In this document: positions 16,924 through 27,100 of the stretch, piece after piece
How the letters are laid out: each line of letters opens with the position of its first letter
Numbering within the stretch: position 1 is the stretch's first letter
DNA from: JADLDB01 sp040755835
GTDB lineage: Bacteria; Myxococcota; Myxococcia; Myxococcales; Myxococcaceae
Direction of reading: 5' to 3'
NCBI GenBank assembly: GCA_040755835.1
Contig: JBFMAB010000025.1
Span: forward strand, 62,001 to 126,000
Length of the DNA: 64,000 nt
The notes under the pieces: generated by a model
Told to the model about the DNA's origin: nothing
Database searches by the model: none
Seen by the model: the letters and a program-made list of their open reading frames with translations, nothing else
Made by a program: the position numbers and the translations under genes

Positions 16924-16953
16924 ATCTTATCTAAAAAAGGTCACGTAGCGCAA
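16924..16953 (-). promoter_or_regulatory. Possible promoter of the AT-richer secreted-protein gene
   Basis: On the minus strand a TTGCGC (16953-16948) is followed after 18 bases by TAAGAT (16929-16924), about 39 bases before the GTG start. The spacer is T-rich. It fits a weak sigma-70-type promoter and lies in the most AT-rich stretch of the region. Confidence 0.35.
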
Positions 16954-17010
16954 CGTTGATCGATCGTTTGGGCCGACTTGCCGCGGCGGACTTTCCCACG
17001 CCCGAAATAC

Positions 17011-17045
17011 AAAACGGGCGGTGCGGCTCAAGGCCACACCGCCCG
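17011..17045 (-). terminator. Terminator of the Cys-rich lipoprotein gene
   Basis: A 9-bp perfect stem (17015-17023 with 17037-17045), extended by a few further pairs inside the loop, is followed on the minus strand by TTTTGTATTT. It starts 24 bases after the stop of the leftward lipoprotein gene. Confidence 0.8.
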
Positions 17046-17068
17046 CTACGACCGAAACCAAGCCGGGC

Positions 17069-18109
17069 CTACTGGCAGACGCCTGTGGAGCCGTTGCAGC
17101 TGCCGATCGAACCGCAGGCCTGCCCGTTGTTGTAGCAGGTGGGAATGATGCCGATGATGGCGTCGACGTCACAGCACTGGCCGGAGGTGCAGGGCGTACC
17201 GAGCAGGGAGCAGAAGTCCGGGAAGCCACCGTCGAGCGGGAAGCCGCCACCCCCGCCGCCGAATCCGCCGCCCGTGCCCATGTTGCCCACGCACGTGCCC
17301 GCGTCGAGGTCGCAGTTCGAGATACCCTGGCAGGTGGCGCACGCGCCGCCCGGCACGCCCACGCCGCACTGCGCGTTGGTGAAGCTGCCGCGCTGCACGC
17401 AGGTGTTGCCGTCGCAGCAGCCGTCAGCGCAGTTGGCCGCGCTGCAGGTGCCGCCGCCCATGCACGCGCCGTTGGTGCACGTCTGGCCCGCGTTGGTGTC
17501 GCACATCTGGCAGAAGAGGCCCTGGGTGCCGCAGGCCATGTTGGTGTTGCCCGGCAGGCACGCGCCCGTCGAGACGTCCACGCAGCCCGCGCACGGCGTG
17601 CAGGTGCCGCTCACGCAAGTGTTGCCCATGGTGCACTGCGCGCACTGCGCGCCGCCGGTGCCACAGCGCGACGGCGTCAGCTGCGTCACGCACACGCCCG
17701 ACGACGTGCAGCAGCCGTTCGCGCAGTTGGTCGCGTTGCAGCCCGCCGCGCCACCGCCACCGCCCGAGCCACCGCCCGCTCCGCCGCCGGTGCCGCCGCC
17801 CGTCCCACCACCGGTACCGCCGCCGCTCCCGCCGCCCGTCGAGGGCGAGTTGCACTTGCCGCCGAACTCCTTCAGCGGGTCCAGCTTGTCGCAGGTCTGG
17901 CCCGCGGCGCACACGGTGCACGACGCGCCGCCCGCGCCGCACGCCTCGGTGGAGATGCCCTTGAAACAGCTCCCCGTGTCGTCGCAGCAGCCGTCACAGT
18001 TGCTGGCGTTGCAGCGCGAGATGGGCGTCTTCGAGCCACAAGCCGGGACGGCCGCAACAAGAAACCCCGTGAGGGCGCCCAGCGCCAGTGCCTTGTATGC
18101 CTGCTTCAT
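17069..18109 (-). CDS. Cys-rich lipoprotein with Gly-rich linker
   Basis: 346 residues, ATG 18109 with a GGGAGAAG ribosome site. The signal ends in a lipobox (VPACG). The mature protein has over 40 cysteines arranged in repeated modules of the form C-N-x-x-N-C-x-x-GCC-x3-C (three copies), each followed by a second half with CAQC/CxxGxTC patterns. A long glycine-serine-threonine linker (GGGSGGGTGGG type) separates the first module from the rest. Such proteins are typical surface or matrix components in myxobacteria; a binding partner is not known. The same module occurs in the large lipoprotein at 36.9 kb. Confidence 0.8.
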   Translation of the reverse strand: MKQAYKALALGALTGFLVAAVPACGSKTPISRCNASNCDGCCDDTGSCFKGISTEACGAGGASCTVCAAGQTCDKLDPLKEFGGKCNSPSTGGGSGGGTGGGTGGGTGGGAGGGSGGGGGAAGCNATNCANGCCTSSGVCVTQLTPSRCGTGGAQCAQCTMGNTCVSGTCTPCAGCVDVSTGACLPGNTNMACGTQGLFCQMCDTNAGQTCTNGACMGGGTCSAANCADGCCDGNTCVQRGSFTNAQCGVGVPGGACATCQGISNCDLDAGTCVGNMGTGGGFGGGGGGFPLDGGFPDFCSLLGTPCTSGQCCDVDAIIGIIPTCYNNGQACGSIGSCNGSTGVCQ

Positions 18110-18412
18110 CGCTTCTCCCCGCGAGAGGCTCTCGCCTCCGCTCGTGTCTTCGGGACCTCTCCTCGCAGCGGTCGAGGCGGCCCGCGGCCCTTTGAAGGTG
18201 GTGCGTCTACACACACCGCCGCGCCGGAACAAGAGGGCGGCTCCGCCGCTCAATCGGCGACGCGTCCGTCAGCAATTTCCCTCGGGCGTAGGCGCATGTA
18301 GGTGCATGAACGTGACGCGATGTGCGGTGCTTGTAGGGGGGTTGATCTCCCCCGCGTACAAGTCCACAGTTCGCCCCCCTCGTTCCCGTTTTTCCTCTGG
18401 GAGATGCACCAC
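18110..18412. promoter_or_regulatory. Divergent intergenic region with a structured leader
   Basis: This 303-base gap separates two divergent surface-lipoprotein genes and holds no gene. At 18331-18361 a hairpin can form (TTGTA and TACAA arms extended by GGGGG/CCCCC, with a 3-base bulge) within what would be the leader of the rightward gene. No convincing -35/-10 boxes can be assigned. Confidence 0.35.
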
Positions 18413-21400
18413 ATGAAGCGTTCGATGTTCGCGCGGGGCGCGCTGTTGTTTTCCGCTCTGGCCCTCGCCGTCAGCGGCTGCGACTGTCGCGGGGGTGGCG
18501 GAGTCAACCGCAGCCTCGGTGAGCTGGGCGTCGTCTGGCGCAACGCGCAGGGCGAGCGCATCATCAGCCGCGACGCGGTCTACGACTTCGGCAACGCGCT
18601 GGTGGGCGAGAAGAAGGCGCTGACGATGACGGTGCGCAACTCCGGCGCCGGCAAGCTGTCGCTCACCACCCTCGAGCGCACCGAAGGCGACTCCGTGGCC
18701 ATCGGCACCGCCGCCACCGACACCGATGCCTTCGAGGTCCAGTACACGGCCACCGAGCTCGAGCCGTCGGGCCAGGTGGAGTACCAGATGTTCTTCACGC
18801 CCCGCGGCCTCAAGGGGAACTGGGAAGCGAAGCTGCTGCTCAAGTCCGAAGGCAGCCGCCCCGAGGACTCCACCGCCATCATCACACTGCGCGGCACGGG
18901 CGAGAAGGGCAGCTGCGACCTCCCCACCACCATCGACTTCGGCAAGGTGCCAGTCGGCGAGACGCTCACCTACGCGCTGCCGTACTCCAACCCGACGTCG
19001 CTGCCCGCCGTCGGCCACGTCGGCGCCATCTCCGGCGTGGACGCGGCGAACTTCGGCTTCGCGCCCAACACGCCGATGGGCGACGTGCCCGTCAACCCCA
19101 TGTCCACCACCGAGGTAGTCTTCACCTTCAGCCCCACCGAGAAGCGCCAGTACACCGCGCAGGTGACGGTGCGCGGCGCCGGCGAGTGCCCCGACCAGGT
19201 CGTCACCATCACCGGCGAGGGCAGCGACGACGTGCTGTCCTGGACGCCGACGGAGCTCAACTACGGCTACGTCAGCCCCGGCTTCGAGGCCGTGCGCGAG
19301 GTGCTCTTCACCAACCTCTCCAACGTGCCCATCACGCTGACCGAGGTGACGAGCCAGGCGCCCGCCGACTTCTACCAGGTCGTCCCGCCCGGCACCGACG
19401 CGACGAAGTTCGTCGTGCCAGGCGGCGGCGCCACCACGCCCCTGCGCATCGCGTGCAACCCCAGCCAGCTGGGCCGGCGCGACTCGACGCTCACCTTCAA
19501 GACGCCGCTGATGCGCGCGCCGATGGGCACCATCACGCTCAAGTGCACGGGCGGCGGCCCGAAAATCAAGGTGACGCCGCGCCCGACGCTGGCCTTTGGC
19601 CGCGTGGGCTACTTCCCCGGCAGCAGCAGCTTCCAGGTGACGCGCAAGGTGAACGTGCAGAACATCGGCACGCGCCCGCCGATGCCGGACCCGACGTCGG
19701 CGCTCTTCCTCGGCCAGGTGGCCATGGACGGCACCCCCGGCCAGTTCCCGCTCTACGAATTGACGCCGAAGAACGCGCAGACCGCGGCCGACGAGTTCGT
19801 CGTCGCGCTCGCGAGCCCCTACAACCCGACCAACGGCCTGCAGGCCATCGCCGGGCAGAACTTCGTCGACCTCTCCGTCACGCTGAACCCGAAGTCGGTG
19901 GGCCTCAAGGAAGCGGAGCTCGTCATCTACTCGAACGACTCCACCGAGCCCGAGGTGCGCATCACCGTCACCGCCGACGCGCAGGCGCTGCCGCCGTGCA
20001 ACTACCGCGTGTCCCCGGCGATGGCGAACTTCGGCCTCGTCGCGCCCGGCCAGACGAAGGACCTGCCCATCTCCATCACCAACCTCGGCACCGCTGCCAC
20101 CGACATCTGCTACCTGTCGGGCATCGACCTCGCGGCCGGCACCGACCTCGCGTACAGCATCGTCGGCGGCCCCGTGGTGGAGAAGGAGCTGCAGCCCGCC
20201 GAGACGTGGAACGTCGTCGTGCGCGTGGCCCCGACCGGCGCGACGCCCACCACGCTCGTCACGCTGACCGGCGCGCTCATCTTCAACGTGACCTCGCCCA
20301 CCAACCCGCAGGGCACCGTGCCGCTGCGCACGTCGGTGGGCCCCTCGTGCCTCGCCATCACGCCGGACCCGCTGGACTTCGGCACCGTCAAGCGCGGCTG
20401 CAACTCCGCGCCGCGCACGCTGAACGTCTACAACGTCTGCAACACCACCATGACGCTCAGGGGCTTCTCCGTGCCGTCGCCCGGCGGCCAGGCGCCCGGC
20501 GGGCCGAACTGCGTCGGTACCAACCCGTGCCCCGAGTTCTTCCTCGTGTCCACGCCGTCGATTCCCGGCGGAGGCCTCTCGCTCGCCCCCGGCGCCGCGC
20601 CCGTGCAGGTGCAGATGAAGTACGCGCCCATCGACATCGGCGCCGACAACGGCGCCCTGGCCATCGACGCCATTCAGAACGGCCAGTCCATCACCTACCT
20701 CGTCGGGCTGCAGGGCAACGGCGACGCCATCGGCCAGCAGACGGACACCTTCATGCAGGACCTCTCGCCGAAGGCCGACATCCTCCTCGTCGTGGATGAC
20801 TCCGGCTCGATGTCCGACAAGCAGCAGAGCCTCGCGGCGAACTTCTCGTCTTTCATCCAGTACGCGGTGGCCGCAAATGTCGACTACCACATCGGCATCA
20901 CCACGACGTCCGTCGCGAGATGCGAAGACGTCCCGGGCTTCGGCTGCATCGGCAACTCGAAGGCCTGGGGCGGCGAGCTGTACCGCGACGGCCCGAGCAA
21001 TACCCGCATCCTCACACCCCAGACGCCCAACGTGGCGCAGGTGTTCGCGCGCATGGTGAACGTCGGCACCGACGGCAGCGGCACCGAGCAGGGCCTGGAG
21101 ACGTCGGTCCTGGCGCTCACGCCACCGAAGATTGCCAACGAGAACGTCGGCTTCTTGCGCACCGACGCCAACCTCGCCGTCGTCATCATCTCCGACGCGG
21201 GCGACCAGTCGCCGCAACCCGTCAGTTACTACCAGAACCGCCTGGTGAACGTGAAAGGCTTCAACCGTCTGTCGATGTTCACCTTCAGCACCATCGGCCC
21301 GCTGCAGCCGTCGGCCCCCGGCAACTGCACCTACGACGGCGGCGGCGACGTGCAGCGCTACCGCGTCGTCACCAACTACACCTCGGGCGTGGTGGACGAA

Positions 21401-21655
21401 ATCTGCAACAGCAACTGGGCGGCCACGCTGCAGAACCTCGGCCGCACCGCCTTCGGCTTCCGCACCCAGTTCTTCCTGAACAACGTGCCGGACACGTCGA
21501 TGGGCCAGCCCATCACCGTCAACATCAACGGCTCGCCCGCCCCCGCCGGCAGCTGGACGTACGACGCCGCGTCCAACAGCATCAAGTTCACCGCGACGAC
21601 GACGCCCGGCCCCGGCCAGACGCTGACGGTGACGTACAACACCGCCTGCTTCTGA
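18413..21655 (+). CDS. Large surface lipoprotein with ASH/choice-of-anchor-D domains and a vWA domain
   Basis: ATG 18413 is preceded by GGGAG at 10 bases and gives a lipoprotein signal (AVSGC). The protein has 1080 residues. From about residue 50 to 780 it consists of repeated immunoglobulin-like modules of the ASH/HYDIN type, seen as recurring IDFGKVPVGET, LDFGTVKRGC and NFGLVAPGQT lines, each opening a new domain. Residues ~790-1020 are a von Willebrand A domain with the MIDAS motif DDSGSMS. A short beta-domain ends the protein. vWA plus anchor domains suggest an adhesin or matrix-binding protein on the outer membrane. It is monocistronic. Confidence 0.85.
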   Translation: MKRSMFARGALLFSALALAVSGCDCRGGGGVNRSLGELGVVWRNAQGERIISRDAVYDFGNALVGEKKALTMTVRNSGAGKLSLTTLERTEGDSVAIGTAATDTDAFEVQYTATELEPSGQVEYQMFFTPRGLKGNWEAKLLLKSEGSRPEDSTAIITLRGTGEKGSCDLPTTIDFGKVPVGETLTYALPYSNPTSLPAVGHVGAISGVDAANFGFAPNTPMGDVPVNPMSTTEVVFTFSPTEKRQYTAQVTVRGAGECPDQVVTITGEGSDDVLSWTPTELNYGYVSPGFEAVREVLFTNLSNVPITLTEVTSQAPADFYQVVPPGTDATKFVVPGGGATTPLRIACNPSQLGRRDSTLTFKTPLMRAPMGTITLKCTGGGPKIKVTPRPTLAFGRVGYFPGSSSFQVTRKVNVQNIGTRPPMPDPTSALFLGQVAMDGTPGQFPLYELTPKNAQTAADEFVVALASPYNPTNGLQAIAGQNFVDLSVTLNPKSVGLKEAELVIYSNDSTEPEVRITVTADAQALPPCNYRVSPAMANFGLVAPGQTKDLPISITNLGTAATDICYLSGIDLAAGTDLAYSIVGGPVVEKELQPAETWNVVVRVAPTGATPTTLVTLTGALIFNVTSPTNPQGTVPLRTSVGPSCLAITPDPLDFGTVKRGCNSAPRTLNVYNVCNTTMTLRGFSVPSPGGQAPGGPNCVGTNPCPEFFLVSTPSIPGGGLSLAPGAAPVQVQMKYAPIDIGADNGALAIDAIQNGQSITYLVGLQGNGDAIGQQTDTFMQDLSPKADILLVVDDSGSMSDKQQSLAANFSSFIQYAVAANVDYHIGITTTSVARCEDVPGFGCIGNSKAWGGELYRDGPSNTRILTPQTPNVAQVFARMVNVGTDGSGTEQGLETSVLALTPPKIANENVGFLRTDANLAVVIISDAGDQSPQPVSYYQNRLVNVKGFNRLSMFTFSTIGPLQPSAPGNCTYDGGGDVQRYRVVTNYTSGVVDEICNSNWAATLQNLGRTAFGFRTQFFLNNVPDTSMGQPITVNINGSPAPAGSWTYDAASNSIKFTATTTPGPGQTLTVTYNTACF

Positions 21656-21670
21656 GACTGGCGGGACACG

Positions 21671-21703
21671 GGGCCCCGGCGCGCGTCCGCGAGCACGGGG
21701 CCC
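21671..21703 (+). terminator. Hairpin after the vWA lipoprotein gene
   Basis: An 8-bp GC-only stem (21671-21678 with 21696-21703) starts 16 bases after the stop codon. There is no U-run, so its role as a terminator is only possible. Confidence 0.4.
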
Positions 21704-21822
21704 TTCGTGCGTCCGGGCGGTGCGCCGAAAGGGACGCGGGGCGTGCAGGTCGCGTGAGCCGGGACGACATCGCGTGGGGCGCTCCTCATGGCCTCCCCCG
21801 CCGGCCCGGAGCCACCTCGCCT

Positions 21823-22368
21823 TCAGCGACGCCGACGCGACAACGCCAGCCGCACCAGCTCGACCAACAGCCCCGACGCCGTCGTCTTCGAGAGGCGGTG
21901 GTCGTCGTGGACCTCCACCAGCAGCGCGCCCGGCGACCCCTCGGCCAGCAACCGCGAGTCCGCCGGCGGCACCACGTCGTCCTCGAGCCCGTGCACCAGC
22001 ACCGCGGGGACGCCCGGCGGCAGGGCGCGGTAGTGCGTCAGCTTCACGCCGGCGCCCGCCAGCATCACCACCGGCGTGTCGAGGTGGAGATTCTCCCGCA
22101 ACAGCCGCAGCAACACCGCCGCGCCGAAGGACGAGCCGACGATGACGTCGGGGCGCGAGGCGTCCAGCGCCTCCTTCGCCTGCGCCACCGGGCGCTCGAG
22201 GGCAGCCGTCCACGCGGCTTCGTCCCTGCTGCCCCGGGCCAGCAGCGCGGCGGCGGGCGCGGTCTCCAACGCGGGGGCCGTGACAGTGAAGCCCGCGTCG
22301 CGCAGCGCGATGGCCTTGGCGGCCTGCGGGCCGCTCTCGAGGCCGTGGAGGTACAGGACGGACGGCAT
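21823..22368 (-). CDS. YqiA-like alpha/beta hydrolase
   Basis: The 181-residue protein starts VLYLHGLESGP, the hallmark of the small YqiA/UPF0227 esterase family. The catalytic triad can be read as Ser in VGSSFGAA, Asp in HGLEDDVVP and His in VHDDHRL. The length is normal for the family. It is cytoplasmic. It follows the metallopeptidase gene after a 52-base gap that contains a palindromic repeat, and converges on the vWA lipoprotein gene. Confidence 0.88.
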   Translation of the reverse strand: MPSVLYLHGLESGPQAAKAIALRDAGFTVTAPALETAPAAALLARGSRDEAAWTAALERPVAQAKEALDASRPDVIVGSSFGAAVLLRLLRENLHLDTPVVMLAGAGVKLTHYRALPPGVPAVLVHGLEDDVVPPADSRLLAEGSPGALLVEVHDDHRLSKTTASGLLVELVRLALSRRRR

Positions 22369-22382
22369 GGCGGTGAAACCTC

Positions 22383-22412
22383 TCTCCCCTGGCCTCTCCC
22401 CGGGGGAGAGGG
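22383..22412. repeat. CCTCTCCCC/GGGGAGAGG palindrome (dispersed type)
   Basis: A near-perfect palindrome (CCTCTCCCC at 22393-22401, then GGGGGAGAGG) between two leftward genes. A very similar one lies at 62406-62428, also between genes. Such elements are common REP-like sequences in GC-rich genomes and may also act as weak terminators. Confidence 0.6.
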
Positions 22413-22420
22413 AAATCGAA

Positions 22421-24169
22421 TCAGCCGGCGTCGGGCGGCGGCGTTTCGCCCGCCGGCGGCCCCTCGACGTCCACGTTCGCGAGGTCGTCCGACGTCACGA
22501 AGCGCTTCGCCAACTCGGGCACGGCGCCGGCCGGCACCTCGAGCAACGCCTCGAGGCCCTTCGCGGCGCGCTGCTTGAGCGCCTCGTCCTTCAACGCGTC
22601 GCCCACCGCCCACAGCGCGAGGTGCACCTCGGGGTCGAACGGGTTGACGCCCATCGCCTCGACGTAGGCCGTCTTCGCCTTGGCCCACGCGCGCTCGCGC
22701 AGGCGAATGCGCCCGAGGTGCGTGTTGGTGCTGGCCGAGCCCGGGTGCATCGTGAGGCAGCCTTCCAGCACGGCGGCCGCGTCCTCGTAGCGCTTCAGCT
22801 CGAGCAGCGTCAGCGCGTACTTGTTGCTGATGGACTCGTAGCGGTCGCCCACCTGCTTGTGCGCGCGCTCGAAGACTTCGGCGGCGGCCACCATGCGCTC
22901 GCGCTCGCGGAAGAGCTCGCCGAGGTGCGCGTTGCGGCGGGCCTCCACCTCTTCGACCTCCGCGAAGTCGCCGAAGGACACCTCGCGGCCCTTCTTCCTC
23001 GTCTTCCCGCCCTGCGCCTCGGCGAGCTGCTTCTTCTCGTTCGACGAGGCGGGGATGAGCTCCCTGGGGTACGGCTGCTTCTTGAGCCACGCCATCCACG
23101 ACTTCTCGAAGTCGCCCCACTTCCGCTTCATCACCTGCTCGACGGCGACGCGGTCCGACACCCCGGTGGCCATGGCCGTCAACAGACGCTCGAGCGCCTG
23201 CGGGCCGCCCTCGCGGTCGATGAGCTGAATGGCGAAGAAGACCTCGGCGAAGGCGGTGGCCGCGTCCTCGGCGGTGGGGAGCAGCGCCATCGACGGGTGC
23301 ATCTTCTCGAAGGGCACCAGCGTGTTTTTCCGCACGCGGCTGCCCAAAAGCGCCAGCGTCGACGGCGTCATCGCGCCGCCCGCGGGCCCGCGCCAGCGCG
23401 ACTCGAGGTACTTCGCGAGGCCCTCGTGCATCCAGATGGGCACGGTGTTCCGGCTCTTCCGGCTGACGACGAGGTGCGTGTACTCGTGGGCCAGCGTGTC
23501 CAGCCAGTCGTAGCCCTGCACCACCGCCCTGGGGCTCGTCACCATCAGCTTGTTGAACTTGCAGATGGCGATGGTACCGGTCGTCTTGATGGCTTCCTTC
23601 GACAGCGTCGACACCTTCGACAGCTCGCCGGCGGTGGACACCACCTCGACGCGCACCTTGCCCGGCGGCGCGTAGCCCAGGTCCTTCTCGAGCGCCGCGC
23701 GGATGCCTTCGAGCGCGTCCAGCGCCCAGGGCACCAGCACCGCGTCGCGGCCCTTCGGGTACAGGAAGACGAAGTGGGCGCTCTCCTGCTTCTCGTAGGC
23801 GCCGACGATGGCGTTCGTCTCTTTTGCGAGGCGCAGCCAGCTGCCGGGCTTGTCGCCGACGCCGGCCTTCTCCAGCAGCGAGACGGCGTCGTCGTAGCGG
23901 CCTTCCTCGAAGGCGATGCGGCCCTGGTAGTAGGCCAGCGGCTCCGCGTCGGCCGGCGCGAGCGCCTCGAGCGCCTGGAGCTCGGCCTTCGCGCCTTCGA
24001 GGTCCCAGTCGGTGAGGAGCTGGTCGAGGTTCTGGATGCGCGCCTTCGCCTCGCCCTTGAGCTGCGGGAGCGGGATGTCGTCGGAGTCGTCGGGGGCCTC
24101 GGCGCGCGCGGGCAGCGCCCAAAGCGCGAAGAGCAGCGCCGCGAGCGCGCTTCGGCCCGGACGCGTCAC
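22421..24169 (-). CDS. Exported TPR protein with gluzincin (peptidase MA-type) domain
   Basis: A GTG start overlaps the stop of the DUF4175 gene (GTGA). The 582-residue product has a signal peptide (ALWALPARAEA). TPR-like helices cover about residues 40-100. A metallopeptidase domain follows with DTLAHEYTHLVVSRK (HExxH zinc site) and, 20 residues on, WMHEGLAKYLE, whose Glu is the third ligand. This is the pattern of the peptidase MA superfamily. More TPRs fill the C-terminal third (LGELFRERERM, NKYALTLLELKRYEDAAAVLEG). It acts in the periplasm or on the surface, and the tight coupling to the DUF4175 protein suggests a joint role there. Confidence 0.85.
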   Translation of the reverse strand: MTRPGRSALAALLFALWALPARAEAPDDSDDIPLPQLKGEAKARIQNLDQLLTDWDLEGAKAELQALEALAPADAEPLAYYQGRIAFEEGRYDDAVSLLEKAGVGDKPGSWLRLAKETNAIVGAYEKQESAHFVFLYPKGRDAVLVPWALDALEGIRAALEKDLGYAPPGKVRVEVVSTAGELSKVSTLSKEAIKTTGTIAICKFNKLMVTSPRAVVQGYDWLDTLAHEYTHLVVSRKSRNTVPIWMHEGLAKYLESRWRGPAGGAMTPSTLALLGSRVRKNTLVPFEKMHPSMALLPTAEDAATAFAEVFFAIQLIDREGGPQALERLLTAMATGVSDRVAVEQVMKRKWGDFEKSWMAWLKKQPYPRELIPASSNEKKQLAEAQGGKTRKKGREVSFGDFAEVEEVEARRNAHLGELFRERERMVAAAEVFERAHKQVGDRYESISNKYALTLLELKRYEDAAAVLEGCLTMHPGSASTNTHLGRIRLRERAWAKAKTAYVEAMGVNPFDPEVHLALWAVGDALKDEALKQRAAKGLEALLEVPAGAVPELAKRFVTSDDLANVDVEGPPAGETPPPDAG

Positions 24170-27100
24170 TTCACCAGCTCCTCGTAGTACCGCTTGTTCT
24201 GGTCGCGGTAGCGGTCCGGCGCACCCTGCTTCATCGCGTCCATCACGTCCTTGCGGAACTCGCGCGGCGCGGCGTTGGGGTCCTCGTCGGGAATCTCCAC
24301 CTTCTCGGTGCCGGTGCCGCGGCCGCCGCGGCGCTTGAGCGGCAGAGGAATGCCGCCCTTCCCGCCCGAGCGGCCCGCCTGCTCCATCGCCTGCTGCAGC
24401 GCCTTCAATGCCTGCATCGCGCCCTGCTGCTCGCCGAAGCCGCGGCTCGGGTCGCGGCCCGACAACCGCTCGCCGGCGGCCTGCATGCGCTCCCCGGCCT
24501 GCTGCATCTGCGCCTGCGCGTCCTCGTTGAAGAGCGGCGCGCGCTCGCCGATGTCTTCCATCTGCTGCCGTAGCTGCTGGCCGCGCTTCTCGAGGCCGCG
24601 CTGCTGCCGCGCCATGTCCTGCATCTGCTGCCGGTCGGCCTCGCTCATCTGCGAGCCCGGCTGCGGGAAGAGGTCGCGCAGCTTCTGGGCGACGTCCTCG
24701 GCCTTCTTCTGGTCGCGCGCGAGGCGGTCGTGCAGCTGCCTGGACTCGCGGCGCACCTCGGGCGGGTTCTGGAACATCTCGTCGAGGCGCCGCTGCTCGG
24801 CGGCCTGCTCGGCCATCTGCTGCGCCTTCTCCTCGAGGCGGTCGGCGGCCTCGCTGGCGAGGTCGAAGTCGTTGGCCTCGAGCGCCTGCTGGATGTGCTC
24901 GATGTCGCCGCGGGCCTCCTGCGCGCGCTCGTCGAGGCGGAAGCCGAAGCGGTCCTGATCGAGCTGCTGGTAACTCTTGTCCAGCTCGTCCAGCTTCTGC
25001 TTGAGCTCGCGCTTCAACGCCTCGCCCTGGCGCGCGACGCGCTCCCTCTGCTGCTCGCGGTACTTGTCGCGCAGCCCGCGCGTCTTCTCGGCCAGCTGCT
25101 GCTGCTGCTGGAGCGTCTGTTCGAGGTTCTCCTGGAACTCCTCCACCATTCGGGCGAGCTCGGGGTCGGCCTGCTCCTCGGCGCGGTCGCCGGCGTCCTC
25201 GAGCTGCTCGAGCATCTCGTCCATCTGCATGGCGAGCTCCTGCATCCTCTTCATGGCCTCTTCGACCTTGCCGTCGCGCACCAGCTTCTCGAGCTCGTCC
25301 AGCTTGTTGGAGAGGTCCTGCTCTTCCATCATCTGCTCGAGCGCCTCGCGGTTCATGAACTCGTCGCGGATGCCCTTGCTGAGCTCGGCCATGCGCTGCT
25401 GCAGCTCGGCCATGCGCGCTCGCAGCGCCTCCATCTGCTCGAGCAGCTTCTGCTGCGTGGCCGGGTCCTTCGTCTTCGCGTAGTCCTCCATGAGGCGGGA
25501 GAGCTCCTCGCGGTCGGCCTTGAGCTCCTTCGCCAACTCCTTGAGCGCCTCGAGCTTCTGCCGGTCGAGCAGCGCCTCGAGGTACAGCACGTTGCGCTCG
25601 CTGTCCGTCACGTCGCGGCCGATGGCGGCGGACAGGCGGCGGCCGACCTCGCGCGACAGCGCGCCGTCCTTCGAGTCGGCGAGCATCAGCTTCGAGCCCG
25701 AGTCGTCCCGGCCGGTGAGGCGCAGGAGCAGCTTTCGCTGCGTGGTGACCTCGGCGGTGTCCTGCTCGAGCTCCCTCGACACGTTCCACAGCGCGCTGGA
25801 GAGCTCCGTGGGCGGGTCGCGGAGGGCGTCGAGGTCCTCGGCGAGCTGCGCCATGTCCTGCGACAGCGCCCGTGCGCGGTCGTCGACGCTGCGGCTGGCG
25901 AGCGCGGCGTCGGCGGTGGCGGGGCTGGCGCGGTCGGGGCTCTCCATGCGGTCGGCGAGGTGGCCGACGAGCCGCTCCCACTGCGCCTCGACCTTCGCGA
26001 GCGCGTCGCGGCGGTGCTCGGCGGCGCTGTACACCTTCAGGGTGAGCGCGTTGGACACGCCCTTCTTCGGGCCGGCGACGGCGTCGTTGTCCTTCGCCTC
26101 GAGGTAGTAGCTGACGAGCTGGCCCGGCTTGAGCGCGAGGGCCTCGAGGTCCCACAGGTACGTGCCGCGGGAGGCGCGGCCTTCGTCGGGCCGCAGGGGC
26201 ACGCGCTGCTCCTCGCCGCCCTGCGCGCGGTACACGAGGTCGAGGCCGGAGAGGCCGTAATCGTCGCTGGCCTCGTAGGTGACGGTGACGCGCTGCTTGT
26301 CGGGGTCCAGCTCCAGGCCGTCGACGGGCGCGGTGATGCGGACCTGCGGCACCTGGTCGGCCTCGATGGTGATGCTGCGGTCCGGGCCTTCGGCGATGAC
26401 GTCGGCGCCGTCGAGGAAGGCCACATGGTACTGGCCGGACGCGTCGAGGATGAAGGAGCCCGTCAGCTCGCGGCCGTTGACGCGCAGGGGCACGCGCCGG
26501 CCGTTGATGATGAGAGCGGCGGCGTCGACGTCGCGGTCCGCGCGGGTCTTGAAGACGACCTCCGTGCCGGCGGGCGCGGAGAGGTCGCCGGTGCTGCCGG
26601 GCACGCTCAGGGGCTCGCGCCCGGTGTACGCGGGGTAGCGGTAGAGGAGCTCGACGTCGCCGGTGATGGGCTCGCGCTTCGCCACCTCGGTGGCCTCGCG
26701 GGCGGTGAAGGCGAGCAACAGGCCGCCGCGCACAACCGGGCCCTTCCAGGCCAGCACGGCGACGGCGCCGACGACGGTGGCGAGCAGCACCGAGGCGGCG
26801 CGCTTCACCGGACGCTGGTCGACGAGGGCGGCGAGCGGCACGCGCGCGGCGCGGCGGTCGACGTCGCGGAGGAAGGCCCGGGCGAGCTCGGGGGAGAAGT
26901 CGTGGCGTTCGCCCAGCGCGCGGGACAACTCGACGGCGGCGAGGAGGTCCAGGTTCAGCTCCGGCGCGCGCTCGGCGAGGAGGCGCGCGGTGCGGACCTC
27001 GTCGCCGACGCGGCGGCGGGCGAGCCACACGCCGAGGCCGACTACGAAGCCGGCGGCGAGGAAGGGGCCCGCCACCACCACCCACTGGCCCGCGCGCGGG

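Noticed and set aside
18269..22213. Minus-strand open frame of over 1300 codons
   Set aside because: It is the shadow of the vWA lipoprotein gene; low-complexity Arg/Gly/Val sequence and no motifs.
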